The notes under the pieces are model-generated. The model had not been told where the DNA came from. It was given only the letters and a program-made list of their open reading frames with translations, and ran no database searches. The translations under genes were made by a program, and so were the position numbers. This document shows positions 13,394 through 13,833 of a DNA stretch of 13,833 nucleotides, one piece after another; positions within the stretch are counted from its first letter, which is position 1, and each line of letters opens with the position of its first letter. This stretch comes from Seohaeicola_A nanhaiensis (GTDB taxonomy: Bacteria > Pseudomonadota > Alphaproteobacteria > Rhodobacterales > Rhodobacteraceae): positions 1-13,833 of the forward strand of contig NZ_JBHSGI010000011.1 in assembly GCF_042654245.1 (NCBI RefSeq). Reading direction: 5' to 3'.

Positions 13394-13803
13394 GCCGCGC
13401 GACGCCGAACCCCAAGACCGTGACGCTCCATGTCCCTTTCCGGATCGTGAAGCGCGGCGGGCGGAAGGAGATGCAACTATCCGAAGGAGCCAGCCAATCA
13501 CGCAAGACCGACAACACGCTGGTGAAGGCGCTGGCGCGCGCCTTGCGCTGGAAGCGCCTTCTGGAGTCCGGCGAGTTTGTCACCATCGCGGAATTGGCCG
13601 AGCGCGAAGGGATTGCGCCCTCCTACATGACCCGGGTCCTGCGCATGACGCTGCTTTCACCCGACATCGTTGTGGCGATCCTGGACGGGAAGCAGGGACC
13701 GGAGGTGACGCTTGCGAGGGTGTTGGAGCCGTTCCCGCTGGAGTGGGAAAGGCAGCGCAAGGTGTTTGAATCGCCCCGAGTTTGTCGGAGACCATCAACT
13801 TAA
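13390..13803 (+). CDS. HTH protein of the recombinase cassette, C-terminus probably replaced by an IS end
   Basis: 137 residues, starting in the ATGA overlap with the recombinase. A basic N-terminus (RIVKRGGRKEMQL) is followed by DNTLVKALARALRWKRLLESGEF and a helix-turn-helix like those of KorB/ParB relatives (TIAELAEREGIAPSYMTRVLRMTLLSPDIVVAILDG, about 64-99). Proteins of this kind commonly follow DUF2924/recombinase pairs. The conserved part ends at LEPFPLEWERQRK; the last dozen residues (ESPRVCRRPST) are read from a sequence that looks like the left end of an insertion sequence from about 13767. The domain itself is complete, so it may still function. Confidence 0.8.
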   Translation: MSRATPNPKTVTLHVPFRIVKRGGRKEMQLSEGASQSRKTDNTLVKALARALRWKRLLESGEFVTIAELAEREGIAPSYMTRVLRMTLLSPDIVVAILDGKQGPEVTLARVLEPFPLEWERQRKVFESPRVCRRPST

Positions 13804-13833
13804 GTAAGGATGATGGTTATGACGAAAAGCAAA
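13767..13833 (+). mobile_element. Probable left end of an IS3-type element (partial)
   Basis: TGAATCGCCCCGAGTTTG at 13767 resembles IS3-family left ends of the TGAACCGCCCCGG type as I recall them. About 50 bases later a start codon with ribosome site opens MTKSK, a typical opening of the matching OrfA. Only 67 bases are visible, so the other end and any duplication cannot be seen. Confidence 0.5.
13819..13833 (+). CDS. Start of a gene cut by the window end, possibly IS3-type OrfA
   Basis: The ATG at 13819 follows AAGGA (13806-13810) with good spacing and opens MTKSK. Many IS3-family OrfA proteins begin MTKS(R/K)RK. Five codons are too few to be sure of the product; two other ATGs (13810 and 13813) lie just upstream. 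Confidence 0.45.

Noticed and set aside
1..13833. CRISPR arrays, tRNA and rRNA genes
   Set aside because: No regularly spaced repeats and no tRNA- or rRNA-like stretches were seen by eye. A dedicated RNA search was not possible.

Overview
The window looks like an accessory (mobile) region of an alphaproteobacterium, most likely in the Rhodobacterales/Rhizobiales range. The grounds are high GC with alphaproteobacterial codon use and the families present: a DUF2924 + large serine recombinase + HTH cassette, a ParB-type DNA methylase and a Prim-Pol replication gene. No housekeeping gene, rRNA, tRNA or CRISPR array was seen. The host assignment is inference.

Layout. 1-388 (minus): start of a phage-type ParB-domain/DNA-methylase gene cut by the window edge. 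710-1202 (minus): two small overlapping unknown genes. 1329-2372 (plus): a tyrosine recombinase. 2716-5265: an IS3-family element (IS407-like) whose orfB is split by a complete 1,347-bp IS110-family (IS1111-type) element. The inner element has a long 3' non-coding stretch that probably encodes its guide (seek/bridge) RNA. 5266-6704: a gene-poor stretch with one doubtful hypothetical gene, a well-supported 26-residue membrane peptide gene and a terminator. 6705-10106 (minus): a two-gene operon, a small HTH protein followed by a 1,016-residue Prim-Pol/helicase with a likely Fe-S cysteine set. 10299-11081 (plus): a divergent unknown protein with a possible winged helix. 11213-13803 (plus): five genes joined by successive ATGA stop/start overlaps (HTH, small conserved protein, DUF2924, large serine recombinase, HTH). 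13767 to the end: probable left end of another IS3-type element.

How it fits together. The Prim-Pol/helicase with its HTH partner looks like the replication module of an integrative element, plasmid or phage satellite. The five-gene chain looks like its integration/excision module. A 14-bp box plus a TATACT -10 hexamer is shared, at nearly the same spacing, by the promoters of the methylase gene and the HTH/Prim-Pol operon about 9.7 kb apart, which suggests that both belong to one element under one regulator. The insertion sequences and the tyrosine recombinase lie between these parts. The most unusual structure is a 53-bp near-perfect palindrome embedded in the Prim-Pol coding sequence.
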